The translations under genes and the position numbers were made by a program. A stretch of 60,000 nt of DNA from Liolophura sinensis. Taxonomy: Eukaryota > Mollusca > Polyplacophora > Chitonida > Chitonidae. The stretch's first letter is position 1; each line of letters begins with the position of its first letter. The DNA is taken from assembly GCF_032854445.1 (NCBI RefSeq), contig NC_088300.1, positions 48,851,682-48,911,681 of the forward strand, in the 5' to 3' direction. Positions 33,165-45,474 of this stretch are shown one piece after another. The notes under the pieces were generated by a model. It searched no databases. It was not told the origin of the DNA and worked only from the letters and a program-made list of their open reading frames with translations.

Positions 33165-36100
33165 AACTTTTTACATGAAATTACCTCCCTTGTTGAGTAA
33201 TGGTTTAACCAACATATTTCTTTGCTTCACAGGGCATATTATTAGTTGAACCATATGAAACATTGAACATTTGTATTATTCGCTAGTTACGACTCCATTT
33301 ACTGTCAGCATTATTTCGTGGTAAACTGGGCAATAATCTTGTATCATAACTTTTGTCCCAGTTCAAGGTGTAGTGTATTATCAATCTACTACTATCTAGC
33401 ATGCCTCACTATCTAGCATGCTACATATAAATAACTAACACTTTAATATTAGCCTGGTGTCTACTTGAGCTGTCTTTTCTATTGAACACACTACAAGCAT
33501 ATTTTCTTGGGTCAGAAATTTCTAGAACATTTTTTTTTTTAAGCTATTGTCTGATTTTTCAATGCAGGTGTCTGTAACATAGGTCAGGTTCAAAGTGTAG
33601 GAATCTACTAAATGGCAGGAAGTTTTATTTTTGGAGTCTGAAAATTGATTCTTTTGGCTCCTCATACATATATCCTCAAATCACATGTTTGAGGATAAAA
33701 TTCATGAATATGTTCTTGAAAATTTCCACGGTAATATGCAGTCTTTTTTAATTTTCGTCAATAACAGATTTTGATCACAAATGCAGCAGGTTCTATACTT
33801 TAAATCAAACAGAATTTGTATATTTTGAAAAATTATATTATGATATTCATGAGGTACGAATACTAAATACCATCACACAAAGTGTTTCATTACACAGAAG
33901 TTTTGATCTTCATTAATTTGTGCAGACAAATTTATGTACGTGTGAGGATATTTTTATAATGTTTTTAATCGCGTGTCATTCTGACTTTCTACATTTCACA
34001 TGAAAAAGATCTTTTCATAAAGATCGAAACAAGAGAATATAACATTGCTCCTACATAATAACTTCTAAGTTCAAGTTTCATAGCTGACAATGAATATTTT
34101 GAAACATTGCCAGTTAAGAAACCAGAAGTTTTGAAAAATATAACAAATCCAAAAGTTTGAATACACTTTTTGTGTAATTGTATAAATTTGGCATTTGTAC
34201 CCTTTTTTCCACTAGTCAGAAAACATTTTGATACCATCAAGAATTAAAGTCTTGAAATAGTTTTGAATTTTTTTTTTCATAAAATGTGTATATTCATATT
34301 TTGCCTTGTTAATCATATTATATTTTCTCACTGTATTGTATAACAGTTTTAAAAGGTATAAATTAATCCCCTCCCAAAATTATTTTTTTCATTTGTTAAT
34401 TTTTCTGGTAAATTACCATTCATCTTCACCCAATTTTCATGTTTTTGTGGGGTTTTTTCTTCTCTTTTGGCTTGCCAAATAGTCATGGGTATTGTTGTTT
34501 TATGAAAATACGTTCAGATATTAGGTGAGAATATCATACATGCAAATATCCTTGTATTGAAAGCTTTTCAGTTTTGTGTAAGGAAGGCATTTAAAAGCTT
34601 CATTTGAAACATTATGCCACTTTACACTTCTGATATTAAGAATAAAAGTATTTGTAAAAGGAAGGCGTTTAAATGCTATAATGGAAGCATTATGTCACAT
34701 TATACTTCTTATATAAAGAATAAAAACCTGAAAGTTGTTATGCACAAGCAATGTATAAATGCATGTGAAGAGATTCTAAATCCGTTTTTCAAGGTTATGA
34801 AAGCAATTTTTTGATCTTTGACTGTTTTCGACGGCTTAAAAATAGGACTTAGCTTCAGGGTAGAGATGTTGCTGTAAATGTTTGCAAGGTGTGTATTCAA
34901 GCATATTCTGAAAGCTTTATTTTCTGTTGACTGATAAAATTTTTTTTGTAAAACCCTGAAAATGGCCAATTCAGCCAATGTAGTTTTGTCTCCAAAATGA
35001 AAATAAAAATATGTATAAGTCGCACTCAAAATATCTCTTTCATTTGGGAAAAGGTTGAGGAATTAGGGTATATCCATAAGCTCTGTGTAGTCACTGAAAC
35101 TCACCCATCGTCTAAGTGTCACTTAAAGATGTTACATGTGCAGTGTATGCATAAAGATTTACGCTGTCACATGTGTTGGTTTTATTTTATAAATGCACAG
35201 GTCAAATAGTTAGGACAGTACTTATCACCAACATATATATCTTTATACATGTATGTAACATATGTTTCAGCAAAGCAGGTAAGTAAATGTCTTTAAATGT
35301 AAACAGAAAACCAGTTAATTGCTTTTATCTGCTCTTATACATGTGTTGGTTTGTGTTGCATTTATCAACACTGTAAAAATATGTTACTGGCTTGTCACTG
35401 GCTTGTACGTGTACTTTATGTACAAACACATGTTATGTACAGATCAATTTTGTGTATATATATACATAATGGATACGTGTCTATGTCATGGACATGTAAT
35501 TATGTTCATACATGTATATTATAAAAGAATTTGATTCAGTTATTCAGTGATTATTTATTGCTTATAGCAATAATAATTTGTGCAAAATTTTCTTATTTGT
35601 TAAGTTGTAAGGAAAGAAAAGTCTTTTGCTCAAAATTACGCCTAAACATGATTATACACTCAATTAAAGAACCAATGCTTTGACAGGTACATATGTTAAA
35701 AAAAAAAGGAGTTCAGATGAAAGTTTGTTTCACTTAAAACCCTTTCTAGAGGGCTGTGAAGTTGTAATATTACAGTTAACACAGATCCTCAGTCTGTAGC
35801 ACCTTACAGCAGATTTGGTCTAACTTTTCTTCTGGCAGTGGCTTGAGTATAATTAAAACTATATATCTGGTCCCGAGATCACAAAGCAATCTTAGACTTC
35901 AGTCAAAATTTCAATCATTAAATTTTGGTACCTTCTTTTCCGTAATTTTAACTGAAATTTGTTTTAGAACAACTGACCCTGAAATTCTGCTTTCAAGCAC
36001 AATCTTGCTCTTGTTACATAAGAAATAACAATTTTAAAATGATTTGAAAGTTTGACTTAAGTCTAAGATTGCTTCGTGATCCCGAGGCCTGGAATGCCTG

Positions 36101-38270
36101 CAGAACGACGGATTTATACGGACTAATACATGTACATGTATCCCTAGGGCAATCCATGTTACCCGCACATGTGTAGCAGGCTGTCCTTACACAACCCACA
36201 GAATCACTTGATCCATATCCAGGTTTCCATGTACTCAGCAGTTATGACAGCTAGTCAAACTGCAGCAGTGTTACCACAGACCTTAGAGCAGGGTGACACT
36301 GTTAACGGAGCTGTATATACATTCATCATGTTATCATGTAGGAAGAATAACTGTAAATCACCTAAAGTTTCAACCCCCAAAAAATTCATTTGTTGAGGCA
36401 AGTAAATGTCATAAGATATTATTTATTACCACTGAAATTTATGTTTTTCCTGTAGAATATCATCATACCTTCTAAAACACCTTTCTAAGAATCCTAAACA
36501 ATGAGCAGAGTGAAGGACTTAGCCATGAACGAAACTTTAGGTCATTTACAGTATGGTTGTGTCCGCCACTCAGCTGTTGTCATATTAGAGCTGTTGATTT
36601 GAACTGTACACATGTGTGTTTATCCCTGTACATTCAGAAGACAGTTTTCCACATTTATCTGAACTTACATCTACATTCTTTCATGCATACATGGTTTTCA
36701 ATAAACTGTTCCCTCATTGGCCACTTCCACAATTAAAACCTCAGTTTGTAACTCAGATTTCTTGTAACTTTTTCATAAGCGATTTCATCTGTAGGCTAAA
36801 GCACTATTAAGTGACTTCATCTGTAGGCTAAAGCACTATTAAATGACTTCATCTGTAGGCTAAAGCACTATTAAGCGACTTGATTTATGTAGAAATTTGT
36901 GAAATAATGATTCATATGCAGTTTTAAGTTGTGAAAGTCCAGTGTCTATGGCCTTCCATCTCAAATGACATTCTGTAGTAAAAGTAGTACATGTGTATAT
37001 GACCTAACATGTTGTCATGACAATAAGGTACTCATTTTTACTCAGTCTGAGAGATCTGTTGATCTTAGAAATGTGTTTTGAGGTTTGTTCATAAGTTTCA
37101 GCACCAAAAGAAATATTTTGTATTTTCCCTTTACCTGTGTCTAAATTGCACATTTTTTCCCCACAAATTCCGACTGTTTTTACAGTAATTACCATTATCT
37201 GTATGTTGAGGAGACAAAATGGCTAGTTGCTCAAAGCATCTTTACTTCTTATATCAAGCTGAATAAAAATGTTAACACTTTAAAAGATAATTTTGCATGC
37301 ATGCTCAATGTAAATTATAAATGAAATCAATCATAATACACTGCATTAATTATTCAACTATGATTTTTACAACTGGGCATCCCTCGCTGGCTGCCTGAGG
37401 TTTGATACTTACGTACGTATAACTGAATAAAAACATGATTTAGTGCTCAGAAAATTCAGTTAATTGTATTTCAGTAAAAAATATTTGCAAGTAATACCTT
37501 ACTGAACTTTTAATTAACCTGTTTTGTGTGATTTTTATTGTTCATAATTTATCTTTGCACATGATAACAATTTGTATGAAACATTTGTCACTGATACATT
37601 AATTGCTAATATAAATATTGCTAACTTTATGCCCAGGAACTCTGTGTATGGAGTAGAACTGTGTTGTGTTTACATGTATGATTGGTTTGAGCTTGGATAT
37701 CATGGCGAGACACTTTTGGACAATGTCAGATTAAATGAAAATCACTAGTCATCTACAATCTGAAAAAATATTAGAATCATTCATAATTAATGCAAGGAGC
37801 TGCCTAAAACTTACCACATATTAAGCTAAGGAAATGATAAAATACCAAAATGGTTTAACATGATTCCAGTGTTTTTCTGCAGTCCATACGTACTAACAAA
37901 TTAATGTACTTCTGTCATGAAATTTACTAAGTTTGGTTATTTTTGTGACAAGTAAGCTTAAAGCTAATGATATTGTCAGGGAACACATTGATATGTGATT
38001 TAGAAATTATATCTTATAAAATAAGACCTACCTCAGAGTCAATATCTCTGTGTTTTAAAAACAAAGACAAATGATAAGGATCAAGATAGCCTGAGTTGCA
38101 TTCCTAGATTAAAAAAACTTGCAATGTTTTAAAGACGTTACTTTAAGGAAGTGTAGCCACAAATGATGCCTTGCTTTCACACACTCTTGAGGTCATCCCA
38201 ATTGACTGATTCCTTGTAATATGCCTAATTCAACACCATGTAAGAAATATTACCATGTCAAACCAGGAAA
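33165..38270. other. No gene recognised; AT-rich probable intron
   Basis: Contains a possible exon-like segment before a GTAAGT at 35279 (CATATGTTTCAG, CAAAGCAG, GTAAGTAAATG), which is AT-rich and unconvincing. A three-copy 32-bp repeat lies at 36780-36875. Part of an unclassified dispersed repeat lies at about 34880-35070 (see findings). Confidence 0.45.
36780..36875 (+). repeat. 32-bp tandem repeat, 3 copies
   Basis: CTTCATCTGTAGGCTAAAGC followed by ACTATTAA repeats three times with one or two changes (AAGTGA, AAATGA, AAGCGA junctions). Confidence 0.95.
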
Positions 38271-38534
38271 GGGGGCCTCCGTGGCTCAGTTGGTTAGCGC
38301 GCTAGCGCAGCGTAATTACCCAGGAGCCTCTCACCAATGCGGTCGCTGTGAGTTCAAGTCCAGCTCATGCTGGCTTCCTCTCCGGCCGTAAGTGGGAAGG
38401 TCTGTCAGCAACCTGCGGATGGTCGTGGGTTTCCCCCGGGCTGTGCCCGGTTTCCACCCACCATAATGGCCGCCGTCGTATAAGTGAAATATTCTTGAGT
38501 ACGGCGTAAAACACCAATCAAATAAATAAATAAA
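38271..38534 (+). mobile_element. Young full-length SINE with perfect 13-bp TSD
   Basis: 264 bp with A box CCGTGGCTCAGTTGGTTAGC, B box GTGAGTTCAAGTCCAGC, body GGATGGTCGTGGGTTTCCCC and tail CAAATAAATAAATAAA. TCAAACCAGGAAA is perfect on both sides (38258-38270 and 38535-38547). Nearly all CpGs are intact despite lying in the CpG-poor domain, so the insertion is recent. It is the best local reference copy of the family. Confidence 0.97.
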
Positions 38535-40307
38535 TCAAACCAGGAAAAGTTTACAGAAACTACCAAAGATTTTGTTTTTGAGGATCAGTTTTTCAGTTAT
38601 ATGAGCAGAATAGAATAATTCTTTGAACCATATTGTTAGTTCTTTTCCATCGAGTTTCCTTCGTACCATTTTAATATTTTCACCTGGTTTCTCTTGGAAC
38701 CAAAGAAGCAAATAAGCTTTATTTAAATGTAACAGAAGTGAGACCTTTCTTAGTGTGATAAAAAAGCAAGACATTGAATTAAATGTCAGTATTAAATTAC
38801 CTTTACATGTTGTGTCAGTTATAAATTGATCGACCTTCCCACTCACTGTTTCTGATTGCTAAGTTTTACTTGTCTACTACTTGACGAAGTGGCTTAATTG
38901 TAAAGAGTGCATGGCAGCAATGTTTTGACAACATCCACCGGACTGATAACTACCAGTTGTCATCCCCTATGAAAAATAAACAGCTATGCCTTTCATTAGA
39001 CATCTTCATTGAATTTCTTTATTTCATCAAAATCCTTATCTGCATTCACAATTTTTTTGTCTTTCAGCATTCCAAGGTCATGTTTTTACACTTCCGGCAC
39101 ACTTTTTCAACTTTTCATTAAACAGTAACCCGCAATATTGCTTCTACAAAAAACAAAAATCCCAACAAAAACAAGTAAAAAAAACAACCCTAGATACATG
39201 TACAACTTAATTATAAAACTGGATTTTAGTCTTTCTTCATTGATATTTATGAAAAAAACCAAACAAACACAACAAAAGGATGTCTTAATTCTAACAGAAT
39301 GGCGCTCTCATTGCATTCGGATGTAAAAGAATCAAGGTCATATTATGAAGCTGTAAAATCATTTGTTAACAGTCTAGCTTATGCTGTTCATAAATAATGA
39401 ATAGTAAAGAACATAAATGACTGCCTGGCCAACATGTTTATTAGGAATTCAACAATATGGGGGATTTATGTCTTCTTGTGTAATGTAAAGCATGAATAAT
39501 TATTGTAATTTGTTTGGCATTTAATAAATTAGATCCACTGACGATAACAATTATTGTTAAGGTCGTACAGGACTGGAAACACAAACACATGTATACTTTA
39601 TGGTTCTTTCAATTTTATCTTAGGATATATTGATATGTATGATTGTGGAAAAGTGGATGTTTTACTTAAACTTGAAAAAATACAGAAAGTATTTTTTTTT
39701 TTTTTGGAAAATTGTTCTGTCTGAAATTCACATATATATAAGTATATAATAATACTTGTATAATGGAATTTGAAGAGCCCGACGGCGCCTGGTTGGTTAT
39801 TAACATGTGTCTGGTATTAGTTTGACCACTTTTTACGAGATGGTTTATATATGTCAGATTTTCACAACAGTTTAAAAGTGAACTTTAAGACACAGTTTTC
39901 AAAAGTTCAAGTAGGCTACTGAATTATGAACATTGTCTATACTAGTGCTCACAAATATCTTAGATGACATGACCATTTACCTCCACAGTATTGCAAAATA
40001 ATCCCACAGATTTCATATACATTAGATCTGGCGATATGCACGTGAACTAATGGCTTCTGCTAAAATGTAGGAACCAAAACAGACGTCACAGACCAATCAT
40101 CATCCATAATGGACATTTCTAGTCAATGATCGCAAAGCCAATTTCCAAAACAACGTTTGTCAAATATGAAAGTGTCATCTAAAGTTTATACACATGGAAC
40201 CTAAATATATCCTTGGCCTGAAAGAGGCCTTAGATTCAACTTAAATTCTTGGTGCTTTTACTGCGGCTTTTTTCACAGATAAATGGTGTATCCACTCTGG
40301 CTCTTAC

Positions 40308-40479
40308 CTGTTTCTTCCAGACATAAACATGACTGCCATCCATGAGCATTTTTATTATGGATTCCATGAGCATGAGCATGGATTCCATGAGCATGAGCAT
40401 GGATTCCATGAGCATGAGCATGGATTCCATGAGCATGAGTATGGATTCCATGAGCATGAGCATGGTATTAAACACTAAA
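40308..40479 (-). CDS. Candidate exon with in-frame 21-bp minisatellite, unknown product
   Basis: On the minus strand GGTTTCTTTGTTCCTACAG is a strong acceptor and AAGAAACAG followed by GTAAGA a consensus donor, bounding 172 bases. One frame is open throughout: LVFNT, five 7-residue units of the form (M/I)LMLMES, then IIKMLMDGSHVYVWKKQ. The repeat is a 21-bp unit, so copy-number changes keep the frame. Without the repeat the peptide would read smoothly from MES into IIKMLMDG, which suggests expansion inside a real exon. Read on into the intron, the frame stays open to a TGA at 40236, so a terminal-exon reading is also possible. No family is recognised. The + strand is open here too (His/Glu/Gly repeat) but has weaker splice logic. 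Confidence 0.35.
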
Positions 40480-40859
40480 CTGTAGGAACAAAGAAACCAT
40501 TTCATAGTGAATTTCTCTGAATATTATTGTTCTGGAAAATTTTTGTCACACTCTGATTGCACTAACCTGGCTTATGGACAGGAAGATTTCCTCCAAAGGC
40601 AATTTTGTGACCAGCAACCCACACTGACCTGACTGTGGTCATGGTAGTAAGTCATGTATTGGTAAGAAACACTTTTAAAGAATTTTGCACAAGCTGGTAT
40701 TGATTTACATCTTATTGTCAATCTTCATGTAGCAAAATTTAGTTAAGAGGAGGAAAACATAACATGATGAAAAAATATTTGTACCGAAATATGGCCCCTA
40801 AAGCCAATCTTTTAATCTGTACATTTAAATGCCTTAACATGTACATCCTGTTTAAAAAC

Positions 40860-40918
40860 ATTTTCAAATGTCATGGAGAGTCATGTCATGGAGAGTCATG
40901 TCATGGAGAGTCATAATT
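40860..40918 (+). repeat. 15-bp tandem repeat, 3 copies
   Basis: GTCATGGAGAGTCAT repeats three times in a row. Confidence 0.9.
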
Positions 40919-41416
40919 TTTTTTCAAGAGAGGACAGATGCGCAATCTTCCGCATGCATCCACCTTGTCTATATTCGATTGGGTATATATATCAGTGGCT
41001 CAGTTAATGCTATTGTTTTACTGCTGGTGGTGCAAACTTCATGATTGGATAATCATAAAGATTTATGTTAAAAATGCTTAATGCATTACTTCCGGAAAGA
41101 AAACTTCCACAATCTTTAATATACAATAACAGAAACTTGTTGACAATAGTTTTTTCGAAAATTTAAAGAATTGCAGTTTTCCTTTAAACTGAAAATTATT
41201 GAATTCATGGCTAAATATAGCAACATTTCTAATAAACTAATTTAGCCCATACCAATTGTATTTTGCATTCAAAAAATTTGTTCTCTCAAAGCATCGTGTG
41301 CATGGTGTGTGCTAAAAGGTAGGGCTACTTGATGAACATTAACTAGCTGAAAGATTGATACGAGAAGCTAATACTGAAACTGGTACAATGTGGAGACACT
41401 ACTGGTTGGCCTATAT

Positions 41417-41736
41417 ATTTTTATTATGGATTCCATGGAGGAGTCTATGCAAGCCTCTTCGGTGCCTGGGCTTTGGCCATTGTCAGGCAGCGTTGGCTCT
41501 TCTTCTGCCATTCTGAAGGGGGAATAAGCTTAGAAGTGGTCCAGTCTACCTGGTCCAGATCAGAGGCTTGCCCTCAGGTGTTAAATTGGGGATCAAGTTT
41601 TCTGTTGAGTCCACGTAGAAGAGCTAGATCAGCAGTTCGTTGTTTCATCTTTGCTATGGAGTCTGGCAGAAGCAAAGTGACTGCTCTATCCCAAGACACA
41701 CCTGTTGGTAGTGTTCCCATGGTAAGATTGCTTTAA
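41417..41736. other. Multi-frame open segment of unclear strand
   Basis: This 320-base stretch is richer in GC and CpG than its surroundings and is open in several frames. Plus: a frame from 41473 (AIVRQRWLFFCHSEG) to MESGRSKVTALSQ, with a donor-like CCCATG then GTAAGA at 41721. Minus: GVSWDRAVTLLLPDS, IAKMKQRTADLALLRG, LNRKLDPQFNT, one in-frame TGA, then GQASDLDQVDWTTSKLIPPS and EWQKKSQRCLTMAKAQAPKR. The minus reading looks more protein-like but is interrupted, so it may be a decayed exon, pseudogene or retroelement piece. No family is recognised. Confidence 0.25.
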
Positions 41737-42937
41737 TAGTTGCATACTGTGAAAGCTCAGTGGACAACTTAACAAAATCCAAGTAATAATAGAGGGATAT
41801 GTAGATGCTAATATTTAGTATTAAGTTTTTGCTTGTTTCGTTATAAGCTTAATGTCACAGTATGTCTTAGGTGTGTCTAGACCAACTCATTTTACTGATC
41901 TATAGTCCGTAGTAATTTCATAACATTACCTTCTTAATGTTATATACATTTTAACCAGTTTTCATGAGATTCATGTTTGTGCAACGTGGCAAGTGATATT
42001 CTGTGAAATACAGATCAATACAGGCTACAGGTGAAATGTATTCTTAATTTGCTTTGAAAAATGTATTTTATGAAATCTTTATGTTATTTTTTATTAAACT
42101 GCTGGAATTTTGTCATTGCAGGTTAAAATAACCTGAACACATATTACCTGCAGAATCTTACAGGGTATTGCAATAGAGAATGGTCTAACTTTCCATTCCA
42201 TATTGACGTAAATTCAGTTTACAAGACTGTGTTTGTCTCTGCTGTAATTCCTATGTGTGGGTGTTGCAGTGTTATTTCTGGTACACAGCGCAGCAGTTTA
42301 CATGTACTTGTTTGCACGTGAAGTGGATCTCCTTAAAATGCACATTTGTAGAGCTTGCATACATATGTGTCCTGCCTGAGTTAGAATGAGGGAGATCTTT
42401 ACATTGAAGCCTAATGTTATGGTCTGATGGTCAGATGAAAGCTTTCTAAGGCATTTACAGCCACGTATGAGACCCACAACATCGTTAGGCTGCCAGATAT
42501 TCATTTTACCATACCCTGTTTTGTAATGGTCGTCTTGGAGCTGTACAACGTCATTACAATGTTTACACATGCTACAAACAGACAAAAAATGGAAAAGTGT
42601 ACATATGACAGAAAAGGCTGTAATATGTCTTTCATGACAAATAGCTGTTGACCAGTAATGTCACAGGTTCAAATGTTGAGCTTTCTATCATGTCTGCAGT
42701 CTTATAATTGTGATTTAATTATAACTGGTGGGCCTGGTGTCCTCCAGTCACAAACCACATGAATGTGAAATATTCTTGACTGTAGTTTACACTAGTCAGA
42801 TAAATACATTAACAATATACAAAATAATCCACAGTTTGCATCTGAATGGATGATTTCTTTAGTGTTTGAGGGGGATCCATTTGTTTCCTATGAGAATTAT
42901 ACAGCTCAGTTTTCACCATCACCCCCTGCAGGCATTC

Positions 42938-43030
42938 ATCCTCCAGGCCCTTATATCCTCCAAGCCTCTATCCTTAAGGCCCTTATATCCTCCAAGCCTC
43001 TATCCTCAAGGCCCTTATATCCTCCAGGCC
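42938..43030 (+). repeat. 32-bp minisatellite, about 2.5 copies
   Basis: CCCTTATATCCTCCAAGCCT followed by CTATCCTTAAGG repeats with small changes. The proline-rich open frames over it are products of the repeat. Confidence 0.88.
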
Positions 43031-43440
43031 GCTTTCCTCCCAACCTGACCTCAGAGGCCTGGAGGAAAGCCTCCAAAGCATGCAATAAAAAGTGATGTAC
43101 CACAATGTGCAAAATCTTCACTTCGTTTGACTCGACATTATTCATCCGCTGTTGACATCTACACCTACTCCAACAGGACCACGATAACCACTAACGCTAA
43201 CTGTAGTAGTCAGGACATTTGTTAGCAGTGACTTATTTATATTATCTACATTCTCTTCTGTGTTAACTGACCTCTGACCTTACATGAAAAGAACAATGTC
43301 TACAGCTTAAGATTTCATAGCCACATCCCAAGGCCTTGTATGAATTCCTCCTTATTATAAGTTGATTTATAAAGTTAACAAGCACATCAGACAAAAATGT
43401 TTTTGTCTAACATCAACAAATGTGTTTTTACCCTCATCCT

Positions 43441-43467
43441 AAATACTGTAACTAAGTTACAGTATTT
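43441..43467. repeat. Perfect 13-bp inverted repeat
   Basis: AAATACTGTAACT and AGTTACAGTATTT are exact reverse complements separated by one base. The arms resemble the CTGTATTT ends of the MITE at 48601-48804 read outward, so this may be two collapsed transposon ends. Confidence 0.85.
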
Positions 43468-43923
43468 GTCATCTTTTCTTTTAATACTCACGAACTCAAG
43501 GTGTGCTTGTTGATTTTTCATTTTTCTTTGACATTATGAATAAACTTTGATTGTAGAGAATTATAAGTGTATTTAATTAAAACCATAATGTGAATTATTA
43601 TTACTTCACCCTTTTCATTGCATTTTCAACATAACGTTATCCTTTTGAGTCATTTGTCATAACGGGTGTGCTTTGTTATACTTTGTATTTAATATTTTAT
43701 CCAAACTCAGTAGCCAGTGCAGTTGTTCAAAGTTAAATGTATAACAGCAATAGATTTAGTTCATATTGAAAAATAATGTTTCATAAATATTTTTGGGCTA
43801 TGAATAATTTTGAAGACTTTAAAACCTTAAAATCTGGGATTAGGTCTTAACACAGTTTTGAACAACCAGACCCAAATGTTTTGCCAAGTCTTAATGTTTT
43901 AACGGAATCTGTTCATTGTTGAC

Positions 43924-44198
43924 TGCAGGCCTCCATGGCCAAGGGCGTTAGCACGCCAATGTGGCGCAATGACCCAGGAACCTCTCACTAGTGGGGTAGA
44001 TCACTGTGAGTTCAAGTCCAGCTCATGTTGGCTTTCTCTCCCGCTGTACATGAGAAGGTCTGCCAGTAACCTGCAGATGGCTCTGGGCTTCCCCTGGGGA
44101 CTGTCCAGTTTCCTGCCACCATAGTCCTGGCTGCTGTCGTATAAGGGAAATGTTCTTGAGTACGTAGTAAAACACCAATCAAATAAATAAATAAATAA
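43924..44198 (+). mobile_element. Full-length SINE with TSD; possible source of a 3' transduction
   Basis: The head GGCCTCCATGGCCAAGGGCG, GTGAGTTCAAGTCCAGC and the tail CAATCAAATAAATAAATAAA are all present. ATTGTTGAC flanks it (43915-43923 and 44199-44207). Many CpGs have decayed. The sequence directly after the tail, TTGTTGACCCTGTTTTTACC, reappears after the tail of the SINE at 49959. Confidence 0.92.
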
Positions 44199-44504
44199 AT
44201 TGTTGACCCTGTTTTTACCAACTACATGGTGCTCAACAGGTGTGTGTGGCCATAGTCTTGGAATTTTAACTCAACTTTTCTGTGCAGTTAACTTTGCAAT
44301 GTAATGCGGATATGTAACTAGAGGTTTTGTGCACAATGCACACGTATATTATTTCATGGGTAGATGCTTATGCATGTTAATGAACTTCATATCAGTGACT
44401 TGAGCACTTAATTAACAGGTTTGTTTTTCTGGTCTTATTCGTTTTTTTTTTTTTTCAGGAATATATGTTTTGTCTAAGTCTTGATCTAGAACTTACAAAA
44501 TGTG

Positions 44505-44591
44505 GGTCTGACAGCAACCTGCAGCTGGGTTTCCCAGGGATCTGCCCTGTTTCCACACAGTACGGCGTAAGACACCAATTAAATAAATAAA
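44505..44591 (+). mobile_element. Short SINE remnant with probable TSD
   Basis: GGTCTGACAGCAACCTGCAG, GGGTTTCCCAGGGATCTGCC and TACGGCGTAAGACACCAATT followed by AAATAAATAAATA. TACAAAATGTG (44494) and TACAAAAAGTG (44592) flank it. Internal deletions removed the CATAATGCTGGCC to AATATTC section. Confidence 0.8.
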
Positions 44592-45474
44592 TACAAAAAG
44601 TGACTACAAAAGCCAGTTTTTTCAGCAAGGCTGTATCTCTTGTTTTAATGCACTCAATACTGCAAATCTGTCTCCATGTTGATGCATTTCATTTTGTGCT
44701 TTGTGGATCCAATGTTATGTATGTTAAGTATGTAATTAAATCAGCTATGATTAATTCTCCAATTATGTCTGAAAATTAAGTGTTGTATTCAGAGCTATAT
44801 TTTGCTCTTTTCATTTAGCATAAAAACGTCATGCAGGTTTACATAGTTTGAAAACTCATACATGTTTGGAAGGAAATCTGGCTGCATGTAGTATACTAGA
44901 GGGAATACAGTAAAAGATTTGGATTCTCTGGTAGCTTTTGATTTAATAATCTGCAAGCTTCTGCTTTTCCATTGTTGTTTGTTTTTCAGCCATGTTTCTG
45001 ATCTAGTTAGCCATGCTCAGTCAGCTAGCTCAGTGCTTGATGCTTGACACACTGACTGTCCTAACACCACATCCCACACATCTCAATGCACATTTCTAAA
45101 TATATTTCTCTAGCAGCCAACGGCCTATATGTAGGTGGTAGATAGCCCAGACACTTTGTGTCAAGGCCGTTCCTGGTACCAGAAGCTGTGTCAGCATCAA
45201 ACATGACTGTTTTCATCTCAGATTTTACATACATTTACCACAACATAATCCCTGGACCTTTTCAAATGTCAACAATGTGTACATGTTTTAATTTACTGAT
45301 ATACATGTATATATGTTGAAAATATTTTATCTAGACTAGTTAAATTATATCAGTTGTTGTTCTCAGTGAAAATACAAGGATTATCCAAACATGACATTTT
45401 ATACATGAATTGACAAAGTTACAGAATTTGCTAACCCACATCATACTGATACAGATTAATTGTCTACTGGAACT

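Noticed and set aside
32898-33200. 100-codon open frame across the N gap
   Set aside because: It consists almost entirely of unknown bases.
34709-35029. 106-codon minus-strand frame
   Set aside because: AT-rich, Phe/Ile/Lys-biased peptide without splice sites; part of it overlaps a dispersed repeat also found at 49.8 kb. Length is within what AT-rich DNA of this size can give by chance.
35269-35278. Possible 8-base microexon CAAAGCAG between TATGTTTCAG and GTAAGT
   Set aside because: Such a short exon cannot be supported without transcripts, and the surroundings are AT-rich with no coding signal.
38271-38345. tRNA gene, from GTGGCTCAGTTGGTTAGCGC and GTGAGTTCAAGTCC
   Set aside because: The A and B boxes belong to the head of a SINE with body, (AAAT)n tail and TSD; the sequence between them cannot fold as a normal cloverleaf arm set. 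The same holds for the head at 7045.
38535-38846. 103-codon minus-strand frame (includes SGKVDQFITDTTC and GENIKMVRRKLDGKEL)
   Set aside because: It has protein-like stretches and a GTAATT donor-like site, but the only acceptor (AAACTTAG) has no pyrimidine tract and no family was recognised. It is the borderline case most worth testing against transcripts.
42850-43095. Proline-rich protein with repeated YILQASILKALISSKP
   Set aside because: Translation of a 32-bp minisatellite; both strands are open for the same reason.
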